Shown in pieces: positions 24,651 through 32,164 of a stretch of DNA of 32,164 nt. How positions within the stretch are numbered: position 1 is the first letter of the stretch; each line of letters starts with the position of its first letter. Under the pieces are notes generated by a model. The model searched no databases and was not told the origin of the DNA. It saw nothing but the letters and a program-made list of their open reading frames with translations. Source of the DNA: Xanthomonas arboricola (lineage in GTDB: Bacteria > Pseudomonadota > Gammaproteobacteria > Xanthomonadales > Xanthomonadaceae); the NCBI RefSeq assembly GCF_003353015.1, contig NZ_QREM01000008.1:498287-530450 (forward strand). Direction: 5' to 3'. The position numbers and the translations under genes are program-made.

Positions 24651-25904
24651 TCAGCGGAAGCCGGCGATGGTGGCCTTGGTATTGACCAGCACGCGCTGAT
24701 TGTCGGCGGTGCTGGCATTGCCCATCGGCACGCCGTTGTAGCTGATGTTGGGGTTGGACCAGTAGTTCAGGCGCGGGCAGCCGCTGCTGCAGTCGTAGGC
24801 CATGATGGTGCGCCAGCTGTTGCCGTAGCGGTAACCGTGCCCGTAGGCATACGGCGAGGTGCTCGGGTCGTTGGTGGCGTCGTGACGGGCGCTCTGCAGA
24901 TGGCCGATTTCATGCGCGAAGCTGTAATAGCCGGTGGCGCAATCCCAGTACACCGAGGCGAACGCGGTCGCGGCGGTAGAACCGATTCCCGATGCCAGGC
25001 CGCAGTAGCTGCTGTTGTTCAACACGATCACGCCCACATCGGCGCTGTAGGTGTTGCGGCTGGTGTGGATGCTGTCCATGTAACCGTCGTTGGTCACGCG
25101 GAAGCGCTGCAGGTCGGTGGTGAAATTGCCGGTTTCGCTGTAGCTGGTGGTCTCGTAACGCGCCAGTTGCAGGGTGATGCCGACGTTGCTGTTGATGTAG
25201 CCCTGGTTGGCCTCGGCCACTGCCAGTTGCACCAGCGACTGCATGTTGCCGCCGTAGGCAGTCACCGCCTGATTGGTGGCCACCACCAGCACGCGGATGG
25301 TCGCCGGGCTGCCCGACGATGCGGCGGCCGCGGTGACGCGCCCGTCGCTGGGCATGTCGATCTTCGGCAACAGGCTGTATTCGGCCGGGTGCTCCTGCGG
25401 CAGGCGGCTTTCCTCCACCTGCACCAGCACGTGGCGGCCATCGGCGAGCGGGCGCAGCCGATACAGCTTGCCGGCGTAGCGGATGGTCCCGGTGACGGTG
25501 TCGCCGCTGCGCACCAGGATGGCCGAGTTCAGCGGATCCACCCCCGACAGCGTGCGTGCGCGGGTCCCGGCACGCGGGCCGAGGTTGCCGTACCACACGC
25601 TATCGCCGCCCTCCAGGGCATCGACCTTGGCCTGGGTGGCGGTGATGGCCTGGCCGTCCAGTTGCAGCTCCAGCAGCTTCTCCGCGGCGGTCACCGCACC
25701 GGCGTCGAGCTGGACGACCTGCGCGTTGGCGGTGGACGGTGCGCTGAGCAGGCGCTGCAACGAGGGCTCGGCAGTGGCGGTGGCGGCCGCGCTGCGGCTC
25801 AACGCCGGGCCGGATTGATACAGCGGCTTGCCGGCAGCGGCGGCCGAACCGGCCAGGCACATGGCGATCAGACCCACCGTGGTGCACATCGACTTCGACT
25901 TCAT
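24651..25904 (-). CDS. Secreted zinc metalloprotease, metzincin type (M72 / peptidyl-Asp metallopeptidase-like)
   Basis: A 417-residue exported protease. A signal peptide (CTTVGLIAMCLAGSAAAAG) starts it, followed by a pro-region of about 160 residues. The catalytic domain has the metzincin zinc site HEIGHLQSARHD (331-342), in which three histidines bind zinc and the glutamate is the base, followed by a Met-turn TIMAYDC. The closing aspartate after the third histidine and the overall layout fit family M72 (peptidyl-Asp metallopeptidase), known from Pseudomonas and xanthomonads; the cleavage preference is inferred. Four cysteines in the catalytic part suggest disulfides. The ATG at 25904 has AAGGAG upstream; an earlier ATG at 25925 overlaps that ribosome site and is rejected. 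Secreted proteases often serve plant-pathogen nutrition or virulence. Confidence 0.87.
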   Translation of the reverse strand: MKSKSMCTTVGLIAMCLAGSAAAAGKPLYQSGPALSRSAAATATAEPSLQRLLSAPSTANAQVVQLDAGAVTAAEKLLELQLDGQAITATQAKVDALEGGDSVWYGNLGPRAGTRARTLSGVDPLNSAILVRSGDTVTGTIRYAGKLYRLRPLADGRHVLVQVEESRLPQEHPAEYSLLPKIDMPSDGRVTAAAASSGSPATIRVLVVATNQAVTAYGGNMQSLVQLAVAEANQGYINSNVGITLQLARYETTSYSETGNFTTDLQRFRVTNDGYMDSIHTSRNTYSADVGVIVLNNSSYCGLASGIGSTAATAFASVYWDCATGYYSFAHEIGHLQSARHDATNDPSTSPYAYGHGYRYGNSWRTIMAYDCSSGCPRLNYWSNPNISYNGVPMGNASTADNQRVLVNTKATIAGFR

Positions 25905-25989
25905 CGTCTCTCTCTCCTTAGACATGGAAGTAACGGATGTGAAACACCGGGCCCCTGCCCCCGGGACGCCATTAAGGCGCGCCGCGCTG

Positions 25990-26035
25990 TATGGATTGCA
26001 AGTTGTTACAAAAGAAAATTACGTTTTTGTGATGT
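25990..26035 (-). promoter_or_regulatory. AT-rich promoter-like island upstream of the metalloprotease gene
   Basis: About 45 bases rich in A and T, with runs of A and T on both strands and the 9-mer TTGTTACAA, lie 85-130 bases before the start of the protease gene in an otherwise GC-rich region. CATACA with a weak TTCTTT 17 bases upstream is the best promoter pair. A TGTGA half-site lies at the distal end (26029-26033). Confidence 0.4.
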
Positions 26036-26206
26036 CTAGCGTTGAATGGATGCGATTCCGGCGGCTGCATGGAAGGACGCAGCGCACAGTCCGGTCGTCG
26101 AGCCGCGTTGCAGCGCAGGCCGCCTGCGGCATCCGGCGCCATCGAGTGCGGGTGACTGTCGGGATGACCGACGGCGGCGCGCATCGATGCGGCCGTTGCG
26201 CTCGTT

Positions 26207-26228
26207 GCGCATGCAGTGCTGCATGCGC
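26207..26228. repeat. Perfect 10-bp inverted repeat
   Basis: GCGCATGCAG and CTGCATGCGC are separated by TG. The hairpin lies about 115 bases downstream of the DUF455 gene stop on the minus strand. No T-run follows, so it is not a standard terminator. Confidence 0.75.
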
Positions 26229-26343
26229 GCGCTGCGGCGGGCGCGCCTCGGCAGCGTGGCATCGGTACGGGCCGACGCGATCTGCCCGCAGGCGTCGCTC
26301 GAGCGAGCGTGCAACTACGGCCCACGCCTCCACCACCGGCTGC

Positions 26344-27156
26344 TCAGCCGGCCTGCTCCACCAGATCGGCCAGTTCGTCCTCGTCGAAGCCGGCAAGCAG
26401 CCGTGCCTGCAGATTGAACGGCCCATGCAGGTAACCGCCGGCGTACTCGTGCAGCAGCGCCTTGAAGCGCGCGCGCGGCTCGATGCCGGCCTGCGCGCAA
26501 TACCAGCGGTACCAGCGCGAGCCGGCCGCCACGTGCGCCACTTCCTCGCGCAGGATGGTCTCCAGCACCTCGGCAGTGGCGGTATCGCCGAGCGAACGCA
26601 GTTTGACGATCATCGCCGGCGTCACATCCAGCCCGCGCGCTTCCAGCACGCGCGGCACCAGCGCCATGCGCGCCAGGCCATCGTGCGCGGTTTTCTCGCA
26701 CATTTCCCACAGGCCGTTGTGCGCGGCGAAGTCGCCGTAGTCGTGGTCGTGTGCGTGCAACCGCGCGCGCAGCAGCATGAAGTGGCGCGATTCGTCATCG
26801 GCCACGCCAACCCAGTCGGCATAGAACGCAGCCGGCAACCCACGGAAGCGATACACCGCATCCCAGGCCAGATCGATGGCGTTGAGCTCGATATGCGCGA
26901 TGGCGTGGATAAAGGCGGCGCGCCCTTCCAGGCTGCCCAGCCCACGCCGCGGCACCTGCCGCGGATGCACCAGCACCGGCCTGGCAGGCCGGCCCGGCAT
27001 GCGGATCGGCTGCGCTGGCGCCGCCTGCGGCGATGGCAGCGGCAAGGTGCCGGCGCGGAACGCGGCCGCATGCCGCTGCGTCAGTGCGACCTTCTCCAGC
27101 GGATCGGCCGCCTGCAGGCAGGCATGTGCGGCTTGCAGAAGATCCATCGTGTCCAT
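26344..27156 (-). CDS. DUF455 family ferritin-like protein
   Basis: A roughly 270-residue protein of the DUF455 group within the ferritin-like superfamily. Likely metal-ligand motifs are in the expected order: HIELNAIDLAWD, DDESRHFMLL, and LREEVAHVAAG, giving the E...EXXH...E...EXXH pattern of di-iron four-helix proteins. The N-terminal 85 residues are less conserved and carry PRRGLGSLEGRAAFIHAIA just before the first ligand. The biochemical role of DUF455 is not established; relatives in the superfamily include the tRNA hydroxylase MiaE. The start is uncertain: ATG at 27156 has GGAG very close, and ATG at 27147 is also possible. It lies behind purF on the same strand with a gap of about 265 bases. 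Confidence 0.85.
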   Translation of the reverse strand: MDTMDLLQAAHACLQAADPLEKVALTQRHAAAFRAGTLPLPSPQAAPAQPIRMPGRPARPVLVHPRQVPRRGLGSLEGRAAFIHAIAHIELNAIDLAWDAVYRFRGLPAAFYADWVGVADDESRHFMLLRARLHAHDHDYGDFAAHNGLWEMCEKTAHDGLARMALVPRVLEARGLDVTPAMIVKLRSLGDTATAEVLETILREEVAHVAAGSRWYRWYCAQAGIEPRARFKALLHEYAGGYLHGPFNLQARLLAGFDEDELADLVEQAG

Positions 27157-27421
27157 CACTCCGTCGTTGCGATAAACCGCAGGATCGACGACCCCGACAG
27201 TTGCCACTTCACGCTGCAGCGATCGCTACCCCGACGCCGCCATCGCATGTTCGGTCTGCGCACATCCACAGCGGCCAGCGACACTGCCGAACCACCGCAG
27301 CGCACGCCATGTCGCGCCCGACTGCATCCAGCTGACGCGATCTCCGCGCAGCTGATCCGCATGGCACAGGGACGCTATGCCACGCCTGGGGAGCGCCGCC
27401 CTGCAGCGCTAGCGCAGACCC

Positions 27422-28888
27422 TCACGCGCGGCGACGCTTCTTGGCATCGTCCGAGCGCAGTTGCTGGATGCGTTCGAAATAGCCCGGCTCGATGCCGGTG
27501 ATGTACTCGCCGTTGAAGCACGAGGAATCGAACTGCTGGATGTCCGGATTGCCTTCGCGCACCGCCACTTCCAGGTCTTCCAGATCCTGGTAGATCAGCC
27601 AGTCGCAACCGAGGAATTCCTGGATTTCCAGCTCGCTGCGGCCATGCGCGATCAGCTCTTCGGCCGCCGGCATGTCGATGCCGTAGATATTGGGGTAACG
27701 CACCGGCGGCGCGGCCGAGGCCAGGTACACCTTGCGTGCACCGGCATCGCGCGCCATCTGCACGATCTGCCGGCTGGTGGTGCCGCGCACGATCGAATCG
27801 TCGACCAGCAGCACCACGCGGTTGCGGAATTCCAGGTGGATCGGATTGAGCTTGCGACGCACCGATTTCTGCCGCTCGCCCTGCCCCGGCATGATGAAGG
27901 TCCGGCCCACGTAGCGATTCTTGACGAAGCCCTCGCGGTACTTCACCCCGAGCACGTTGGACATTTCCAGCGCCACATCGCGCGAGGTGTCCGGGATCGG
28001 GATGATGGTGTCGATATCATGGTCCGGGCGCAGGCGCAGGATCTTCTCGCCCAGCTTCAGGCCCATGCGCATGCGCGCCTTGTGCACCGAGATGTTGTCG
28101 ATCATCGAATCCGGGCGCGCGAAGTACACATACTCGAAGATGCACGGCGCATTGACGGTCGGCGCCGCGCAGACTTCCGAAAACAGCTCGCCGCGCGCGG
28201 TGATCACCATCGCCTCGCCGGGGCGCAGGTCGCGCACGCGCTGGTAGCCGAGGATGTCCAGCGCGGCCGATTCGGAGGAGACGATGTATTCGGTGCCTTC
28301 GGCGTGCTCGCGCTTGCCCAGCACCAGCGGACGGATGCCGTGCGGGTCGCGGAACGCCACCAGGCCCAGGCCCAGCACCACGCTGACCACCGCATAGCCA
28401 CCCTTGCAGCGACGGTGCACGCCGGCCACCGCGCGGATCGCCGCCTCGGGGGTGAGCATGCGCTGCGCGTCCAGCTCGTAGGCGAACACGTTCAACAGCA
28501 CTTCGCTGTCCGAATCGGTGTTGATGTTGCGGCGGTCGGCCTCGAACACCTGCTGGCGCAGGGATTCGGTGTTGATCAGGTTGCCGTTGTGCGCCAGCGC
28601 GATGCCGTAGGGCGAGTTGACGTAAAACGGCTGCGCCTCGTCCATGCCTTCCGAGCCTGCGGTCGGATAGCGGCAATGCGCGATGCCGACGCGGCCTTCC
28701 AGCACCGCCATCTTCTTTTCGTCGAAGACATCGCGCACCAGCCCGTTGGCCTTTTGCACGCGCAGGCGCGTGCCGTCTGCGGTGGCGATGCCTGCGGCGT
28801 CCTGCCCACGATGCTGCAGGACGGTCAGCCCGTCATAGAGCTGCCCGGCGACGTTCTGGTTGCCGACAATACCGACGATGCCACACAT
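27422..28888 (-). CDS. purF: Amidophosphoribosyltransferase
   Basis: A 488-residue enzyme that makes 5-phosphoribosylamine from PRPP and glutamine, the first committed step of purine synthesis. The N-terminal glutamine amidotransferase domain has the nucleophile C2 in MCGIVGIVG, followed by [18 protein letters not shown] and AHNGNL. The PRPP-binding loop is [14 protein letters not shown], about residues 363-376. The C terminus is basic (KKRRRA). It starts with an ATG that has GGAG about 10 bases upstream. It lies 30 bases after cvpA in the order folC-dedD-cvpA-purF known from E. coli, so it is probably co-transcribed. Confidence 0.98.
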   Translation of the reverse strand: MCGIVGIVGNQNVAGQLYDGLTVLQHRGQDAAGIATADGTRLRVQKANGLVRDVFDEKKMAVLEGRVGIAHCRYPTAGSEGMDEAQPFYVNSPYGIALAHNGNLINTESLRQQVFEADRRNINTDSDSEVLLNVFAYELDAQRMLTPEAAIRAVAGVHRRCKGGYAVVSVVLGLGLVAFRDPHGIRPLVLGKREHAEGTEYIVSSESAALDILGYQRVRDLRPGEAMVITARGELFSEVCAAPTVNAPCIFEYVYFARPDSMIDNISVHKARMRMGLKLGEKILRLRPDHDIDTIIPIPDTSRDVALEMSNVLGVKYREGFVKNRYVGRTFIMPGQGERQKSVRRKLNPIHLEFRNRVVLLVDDSIVRGTTSRQIVQMARDAGARKVYLASAAPPVRYPNIYGIDMPAAEELIAHGRSELEIQEFLGCDWLIYQDLEDLEVAVREGNPDIQQFDSSCFNGEYITGIEPGYFERIQQLRSDDAKKRRRA

Positions 28889-28918
28889 GGTGCGCGTTCT
28901 CCGCTACGGCTTGCGCCG

Positions 28919-29665
28919 TTACTGTGAAGGGGGCCGTGCCTGGCCTTGGGACTCGACCCGGGCCGGGTCGCTTTCTCCGCCGCGAACCTGCGCCGGATCG
29001 ATATTGGCCGGCATCGCCTGCGTCGGATCGCGTCCGTCGCTGGCAGCTTTGCCGGGTTGCCCGAGCGCACGCGTGATGGTGTCGCTCAGACCGGACCCGG
29101 ACAGCGCCTTGCCCAGGTCCGTATTATCGCCTGCCGAGGGCAACTTCCCCAACTCCGTTGGCAGGTTGCCGAGTTCCATCGATGGCATGTCCATCGACGG
29201 CATCCGCCAGGCCGGCAGTTGCGCCCGCATCCAGCTCGCGCCCGGCGACAGCATCGGCATCAGCATCGACTGGCGCCAGGCCGGCTCGCGCGGCAACGGC
29301 GTGAAGCTCATCAGCAGCACCAGCACGCTGGCCAGGAAGCCGCCGCGCACCAGGCCCAGACCGAACCCGAGCATGCGGTCCATCCCGCCCAGCCGCACCG
29401 CGTCCACGCCGGCGCGGATCACCATGCCGATCACCGCCACGGTGATCAGCACGCCGACGAATACCATCGCGTAGCCGCCGAACGACTCGGTGGCCGACGG
29501 ATGCCTGCCATCGGCGATCCAGCGCGCGGCCGGGCCGCCGAACTGGAACGTTGCCCAGCCGGCCAGCAACCACGACAGCGTGCCGACCACGATGGCGACA
29601 AACCCGCGCAGCAAGCCCAACAGGGCCGACACCAGGATGATGACGCCCAGCACCATGTCGATCAT
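28919..29665 (-). CDS. cvpA: CvpA family membrane protein with a long C-terminal tail
   Basis: A 248-residue inner-membrane protein. The first 150 residues form the CvpA domain with four hydrophobic segments, beginning DMVLGVIILVSALLGLLRG and including GYAMVFVGVLITVAVIGMVI and LVRGGFLASVLVLLMSF. In E. coli CvpA (162 residues) is linked to colicin V production and envelope stress. Here a further stretch of about 90 residues follows, rich in Met, Pro, Ser, Leu and Gly (MPSMDMPSMELGNLPTELGK), then a hydrophilic end. The ATG at 29665 matches the family start and has GGAG 9 bases upstream. It sits between dedD and purF. Confidence 0.93.
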   Translation of the reverse strand: MIDMVLGVIILVSALLGLLRGFVAIVVGTLSWLLAGWATFQFGGPAARWIADGRHPSATESFGGYAMVFVGVLITVAVIGMVIRAGVDAVRLGGMDRMLGFGLGLVRGGFLASVLVLLMSFTPLPREPAWRQSMLMPMLSPGASWMRAQLPAWRMPSMDMPSMELGNLPTELGKLPSAGDNTDLGKALSGSGLSDTITRALGQPGKAASDGRDPTQAMPANIDPAQVRGGESDPARVESQGQARPPSQ

Positions 29666-29889
29666 TGCCCACTTCTCCGCACGGCGCGCACGCCGCTGGT
29701 CCAACCTGGCTCGGTGTTCATTGCGCTCCCTTCCCTGGGTGTAAGGCGATCAGGACATCCGCTCGCCGCTGGCACCGTCACGCAAGCGGCGACCAGGCGT
29801 GCTGCGGATGCGCCGCACCGCGCGCAGCGAATCGCCCGGCGTGCCGGTCTCCGGCACGCACCGCGCCCGCCCGATGGCGGCGCAGTGGC

Positions 29890-30957
29890 TTACGGATGCG
29901 GACGCACCATGCCGGAAATGCCGACCTTGGCCGCCACCTGCGCGCGCAGCTGTTCGGCATCGCCGCGGTTGGCAACCGGGCCGACGCGCACGCGGTTGAG
30001 CGCGCCCTTGTCGGTACGCACCTGTTCGACGAAAGCGCTGAAGCCAGCAGCGCGCACGCGGTCGCGCAAGGCGTCGGCGTCTTCGGCGCGGCCGAAGGCG
30101 CCCAGCTGCACCGCAAAGCCGACCGAACTGGCTGCAGGTGCTGCCGGCGCGGTGGGCGCCGCGACGACCGGCTTGGCCGGCTCGGGCTTGGCCGGTTCGG
30201 TTTTCGCCACCTCCGGCTTGGCCGGGGCAGGCTTGGGCGCTTCGGCCGGCTTGGGCGCGGTGGCGACCGGCTTGGCCGGCTCCGGCGGCAGGCTTTCGGT
30301 CCTGGTCGGGGCGGTCGTGCCGGCGGCGGCCACGCTGCTGTTCGGCTTGGCGGCCGTCGCGGGCGTCGGCGTACTGGCGGCCGGCGCTGGCGCGGCGGCA
30401 TTGGCATCCAGCGTCACCACCTGGGCGTTGACGTCGCTGCGTACCTTCACCGCCTGCAGGCGCGCCGCTTCGGCCTGGGCCTGGTCGACATACGGCCCCA
30501 CACGCACACGCCAGGCCGGGCGGCCGTTGATCTGGGTCTTTTCGCTGAAGCCGGGCAGCTGCGCCTGCTTGAGCCGCGCCAGCACCGCGTCGGCATCGGC
30601 GCTGGTGGCGTAGGCGCCGAAGTTGACTGCGTAGTTGCCGGCCGCCACCTCGGGTGCCGACGGCGTACTGGCCGGGTTGGCCAGATCGGCTGCATCGGGG
30701 TTGTCCTGCACCGCGGCCGGCGCGGTGGCGGCACCGCGCATGCCCAGCGCGCCACCGGCCGGCGCATCGCCCGGGGTGACCAGCGGCAATTCGCGGGTCT
30801 CGAACTCGCCATTGGCCGGCGCGGCAGGTGCCTCCAGCGGCACGTCGGCCACACCGCTCGACGGCGCGGGGCCCTTGACCAGCATCGGCAGGAAGATCAC
30901 GGCAAGCGCCACCAGAACGATGGCGCCAATCAGTCGCTGTTTCAGAGCAGTATCCAC
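29890..30957 (-). CDS. DedD-like cell-envelope protein with two SPOR domains
   Basis: A 355-residue bitopic membrane protein. One N-terminal transmembrane helix (LIGAIVLVALAVIFLPMLV, about residues 9-27) anchors it. Two SPOR domains follow: one around NYAVNFGAYATSADADAVL to WRVRVGPYVDQAQAE, the other around FAVQLGAFGRAEDADALRD to NRVRVGPVANRGDAE. They are joined by a Pro/Ala/Lys-rich linker of about 100 residues with repeats of the type AKPEPAKP. SPOR domains bind glycan strands lacking stem peptides at the division septum. E. coli DedD has the same place in the operon but one SPOR domain. The start is GTG at 30957 without a good ribosome site. Confidence 0.9.
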   Translation of the reverse strand: MDTALKQRLIGAIVLVALAVIFLPMLVKGPAPSSGVADVPLEAPAAPANGEFETRELPLVTPGDAPAGGALGMRGAATAPAAVQDNPDAADLANPASTPSAPEVAAGNYAVNFGAYATSADADAVLARLKQAQLPGFSEKTQINGRPAWRVRVGPYVDQAQAEAARLQAVKVRSDVNAQVVTLDANAAAPAPAASTPTPATAAKPNSSVAAAGTTAPTRTESLPPEPAKPVATAPKPAEAPKPAPAKPEVAKTEPAKPEPAKPVVAAPTAPAAPAASSVGFAVQLGAFGRAEDADALRDRVRAAGFSAFVEQVRTDKGALNRVRVGPVANRGDAEQLRAQVAAKVGISGMVRPHP

Positions 30958-31016
30958 GTAGAGAGACGAAAGGCGGCGTGGCGGGGTGCCGCGGCGATTA
31001 TAAGGCCGCAGCCGGG

Positions 31017-32164
31017 CTACCGCCCCGGGTGGACTGAACGAAGTGCGTTTAGCGCGTCGGCAACGGTATGAAACGAGCCGAACACCAGCACCCGATCACC
31101 GGGGGCGGCCTGCGCCAGCACTGCGGCCAATGCGCCCGCCACGTCGCCGTGACATACCGCCTGCGCTGCCGCACTGCCTTGCAGACGGGCCTGCAAGGCC
31201 TGCGCCGACTGTCCACGCGCGCCGTCCAGCCCGGCCAGGGTCCAGTGGTCGACCTGCGCGCCCAACGCCTCCACCACGCCCAGCGCATCCTTGTCGGCCA
31301 GGGCGGCGTAGATGGCATGCGTGCTGCCGCCGTGCGCCTGCGCGCCCAGTGCATCGGCCAGCGCGCGCGCGGCCTGCGGATTGTGGCCGACATCCAGCAG
31401 CACCTGCACGCCATCGATGTCAACGCGCTGCAGCCGTCCGACCACCTGGGCATGGGCAATCCCCTGCGCCCAGGCGGCCTGCGGAAGCTCCACCGGCAAG
31501 GCCTGCAGCGCGGCAATGGCCGCAGCGGCGTTGGCCAGCTGCACCGGCGCGTGCAGGGCCGGCATCGGCAGCTCCAGCGTCACCGCGACATCGCGCCAGC
31601 GCCACTGCGGCACCTCCGGATGCTGCGCCTCGATCGGCTCGAAGAAGTAATCGCTGCCGGCGCGGATCGCGTTGGCGCCCAGCTGGTAGGCACGCCGCAG
31701 TACGCTCGATGGCGGGTCGATTTCGCCCAGCACCACCGGCTTCCAGGCGCGGAGGATGCCGGCCTTCTCGGCGCCGATCGCTTCGCGGTCTTCGCCCAGC
31801 CAATCGGTATGGTCGATATCCACGGTGGTGATCACCGCGACATCCGAGTCGACGATATTGACTGCATCCAGGCGCCCGCCCAGGCCGATTTCCAGCACCG
31901 CCAGGTCCAGCGCGGAGCGCTGCAGCAGCCACAGCGCCGCCAGCGTGCCGTACTCGAAATAGGTCAGCGCGGTCTGGCCGCGCGCCGCTTCGACGGCGGC
32001 AAAGGCGTCCACCAGTTGCGCATCGCCGACCTCGTTGCCGTCGATGCGCACGCGCTCGTTGTAGCGCAGCAGATGCGGCGAGGTGTAGGACCCCACCTTC
32101 CACCCAGCGGCGCGGCCGATCGCCTCGATAAAGGCCACGGTGGACCCCTTGCCATTGGTGCCGC
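31017..32164 (-). CDS. folC: Bifunctional folylpolyglutamate / dihydrofolate synthase, 5' end outside the window
   Basis: A Mur-ligase-type enzyme that adds glutamate to dihydropteroate and folates. The window holds about 380 residues up to the stop; the N terminus lies beyond 32164. The ATP-binding P-loop begins at the edge (GTNGKGST), followed by GSYTSPHLLRYNERVRI, the folate-binding region, then AVLEIGLGGRLDAVN and DIDHTDWLGEDREAIGAEKAGI. The C-terminal domain has LLDVGHNPQAARALADAL and ends VLVFGSFHTVADAL. It is upstream of the dedD-like gene with 59 bases between, as in the folC-dedD-cvpA-purF order of E. coli. Confidence 0.96.
   Translation of the reverse strand, partial: GTNGKGSTVAFIEAIGRAAGWKVGSYTSPHLLRYNERVRIDGNEVGDAQLVDAFAAVEAARGQTALTYFEYGTLAALWLLQRSALDLAVLEIGLGGRLDAVNIVDSDVAVITTVDIDHTDWLGEDREAIGAEKAGILRAWKPVVLGEIDPPSSVLRRAYQLGANAIRAGSDYFFEPIEAQHPEVPQWRWRDVAVTLELPMPALHAPVQLANAAAAIAALQALPVELPQAAWAQGIAHAQVVGRLQRVDIDGVQVLLDVGHNPQAARALADALGAQAHGGSTHAIYAALADKDALGVVEALGAQVDHWTLAGLDGARGQSAQALQARLQGSAAAQAVCHGDVAGALAAVLAQAAPGDRVLVFGSFHTVADALNALRSVHPGR

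Larger units (their letters stand above)
25905..26343. other. 439-base stretch between the metalloprotease and DUF455 genes
   Basis: No supportable gene. It holds an AT-rich island at about 25990-26035 just upstream of the metalloprotease gene, likely its promoter region, and a perfect inverted repeat at 26207-26228. The remaining open frames are arginine- and alanine-rich shadows. Confidence 0.6.

Noticed and set aside
27461..28927. 488-residue plus-strand open frame opposite purF
   Set aside because: Shadow of purF; it spans almost exactly the purF coding region and has no recognisable domain.

Overview
The window looks like core chromosome of a Xanthomonas (Gammaproteobacteria, Xanthomonadaceae). 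It is GC-rich, its proteins look xanthomonad, and it carries the gene orders tig-clpP-clpX-lon-hupB, phoB-phoR-ppk-ppx and folC-dedD-cvpA-purF. I cannot fix the species. I see no transposase, integrase, phage gene, CRISPR array or toxin cassette, and almost every gene belongs to a known housekeeping or conserved family.

Layout. Positions 1-7217 (minus strand) hold a proteostasis block: a tRNA-Leu gene, trigger factor, ClpP, ClpX, Lon and HU, then tRNA-Val and two identical tRNA-Asp genes. Trigger factor folds nascent chains, ClpXP and Lon degrade damaged or regulatory proteins, and HU compacts DNA. Positions 7440-9375 hold a soluble PAS histidine kinase (plus) facing a small four-helix membrane protein (minus). 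Positions 9540-10112 hold a minus-strand tRNA operon Pro-Arg-His-Lys with a strong promoter and a terminator. Positions 10198-13181 hold a YccA/Bax-inhibitor-type membrane protein (plus) facing an NAD-type isocitrate dehydrogenase (minus), and an overlapping glutaredoxin/AhpD-like pair (minus).

Positions 13330-23833 (plus) hold the envelope protease BepA, then the phosphate module phoB-phoR-ppk-ppx with a Pho-box-like site before phoB, then a GT4 glycosyltransferase overlapping a PAP2 phosphatase, then lpxH of lipid A synthesis. Positions 24097-27156 (minus) hold a small lipoprotein, a secreted M72-type metalloprotease and a DUF455 ferritin-like protein. Positions 27422-32164 (minus) hold folC (cut by the window edge), a double-SPOR DedD-like protein, an extended CvpA and purF.

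The most interesting signals are regulatory rather than new genes: a heat-shock-type promoter for lon that appears to lie inside the clpX terminator hairpin; hupB running into tRNA-Val with 11 bases between; a Pho-box-like repeat in front of phoB; a family of GGGATTC-type heptamer repeats at four intergenic sites; and -10-like hexamers six bases before the ATG of ppx and lpxH that suggest leaderless messages. Promoter and terminator calls were made by eye and are hypotheses.
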